Shown here one piece after another: positions 4,908 through 5,433 of a DNA stretch of 5,433 bases. Made by a program: the position numbers and the translations under genes. Under the pieces are notes generated by a model, which had not been told where the DNA came from, made no database searches, and saw only the letters and a program-made list of their open reading frames with translations. Every line of letters starts with the position of its first letter. The stretch's first letter is position 1. Source of the DNA: Flavobacterium sp. (GTDB lineage Bacteria > Bacteroidota > Bacteroidia > Flavobacteriales > Flavobacteriaceae); contig JAUXNR010000939.1 of assembly GCA_030682755.1 (NCBI GenBank), forward strand, positions 1 to 5,433, read 5' to 3'.

Positions 4908-5433
4908 TTGAAAAAGATTACTAATATTCGTGTGCAAATTTTAAAAAAAATCACTTTCGTTTTGTTGGTTTTTTGTTGTGGTTTCACTGGGTTTTCTCAA
5001 GTAGATGACGATACACAAACGCCACAGGATTCAACAGGTTTTTCCATAGGAAAATTATTGTTGAACAATCCAAACAGTATTTTGTCTGCTTATACTTATG
5101 ATCCCATTACGGACCGTTATGTTTATAACAGTTCTGTGGGAGGATATAACATTACGTATCCTTTAATTTTAACCCCGAAAGAATATTATGACTTGGTTCA
5201 AAAAGAAGCCATGCGAAATTATTTCAAGCAGAAATTAGATGCTATTGAAGGGAAAAAAGCAGGAAGTGATGTTGCTCAAAAAGATTTATTACCACGTTAT
5301 TATGTAAACTCCGGTTTTTTTGAAACCATTTTTGGTAGTAATACCATTGATGTGCAACCGCGAGGTTCTGTTGAAATGGATTTAGGGGTTCGTTATACCA
5401 AGCAAGATAATCCTTCTTTTTCACCAAGAAACC
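4908..5433 (+). CDS. sprA: Gliding motility / type IX secretion outer-membrane channel SprA, N-terminal part
   Basis: SprA (Sov in Porphyromonas) is the very large outer-membrane translocon of the type IX secretion system, about 2,400 residues, needed for secretion and gliding. Here 175 codons are present and the frame stays open at the window end. Residues 11-30 form a Sec signal peptide (ILKK, then a hydrophobic core ending GFTGFS), with likely cleavage before Gln31. After it come YDPITDRYVYNSSVG (64-78), ITYPLILTPKEYYDL (82-96) and LPRYYVNSGFFETIFGS (128-144), which I recognise as the SprA N-terminal region. No ATG exists in this frame before codon 102, which lies beyond the signal peptide, so the start is TTG 4908 (gives MKKI-like) or GTG 4932 (gives VQILKKI). 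TTG fits better in spacing to ruvA. The in-frame ruvA stop at 4902 excludes an earlier start. A minus-strand frame at 5242-5427 is a shadow. Confidence 0.9.
   Translation, partial: MKKITNIRVQILKKITFVLLVFCCGFTGFSQVDDDTQTPQDSTGFSIGKLLLNNPNSILSAYTYDPITDRYVYNSSVGGYNITYPLILTPKEYYDLVQKEAMRNYFKQKLDAIEGKKAGSDVAQKDLLPRYYVNSGFFETIFGSNTIDVQPRGSVEMDLGVRYTKQDNPSFSPRN

Noticed and set aside
4724..4987. Minus-strand 87-residue frame across the ruvA-sprA junction
   Set aside because: It is antisense to the conserved end of ruvA and the sprA signal peptide, with low-complexity hydrophobic and lysine-rich content only.
5242..5427. Minus-strand 61-residue frame
   Set aside because: It is antisense to recognisable SprA sequence that continues to the end of the window.

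Overview
The window looks like chromosome of an AT-rich member of the Bacteroidota, most probably a Flavobacterium-like organism. Three things support this: the order malic enzyme, ruvA, sprA; the presence of sprA itself, a gliding and type IX secretion gene restricted to this phylum; and TAnnTTTG-type promoter elements with no clear Shine-Dalgarno sequences. The taxonomic call rests on recognised proteins and gene order, not on a database search.

Layout. Positions 1-743 are accessory DNA. They hold the last 104 residues of a larger protein whose end resembles a degenerate JAB/DUF4329-like domain of polymorphic-toxin proteins, overlapped by ATGA with a small predicted lipoprotein. The arrangement suggests a toxin-immunity-like pair, but neither function is proven. 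Positions 744-967 hold no gene. They are a stack of insertion-sequence left ends (starting at 744, 838 and 955) with one strong intrinsic terminator. An IS1-family element follows from 968. It has an IS1-type left end, an internal terminator, a complete 232-residue single-frame transposase with its zinc-finger cysteines and D-D-E residues, and a poorly conserved right end near 1831.

From about 1832 the sequence is core chromosome. It has an intact 765-residue MaeB-type malic enzyme with a C-terminal phosphotransacetylase-like domain, then ruvA with its own promoter-like element, then after only 3 bases the 5' part of sprA, which runs off the window. sprA has no ATG near its signal peptide and must start at TTG (4908) or GTG (4932).

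How the parts relate. The IS stack marks the border between a variable toxin-like cassette and a conserved housekeeping block. maeB supplies pyruvate and NADPH, ruvA is the Holliday-junction-binding subunit of the branch migration machine, and sprA encodes the outer-membrane type IX secretion channel. They share a neighbourhood rather than a pathway. The most notable signals are the repeated, same-orientation IS ends, each cut by the next, and a 17-of-18-base copy of the IS end inside the first codons of the transposase gene.
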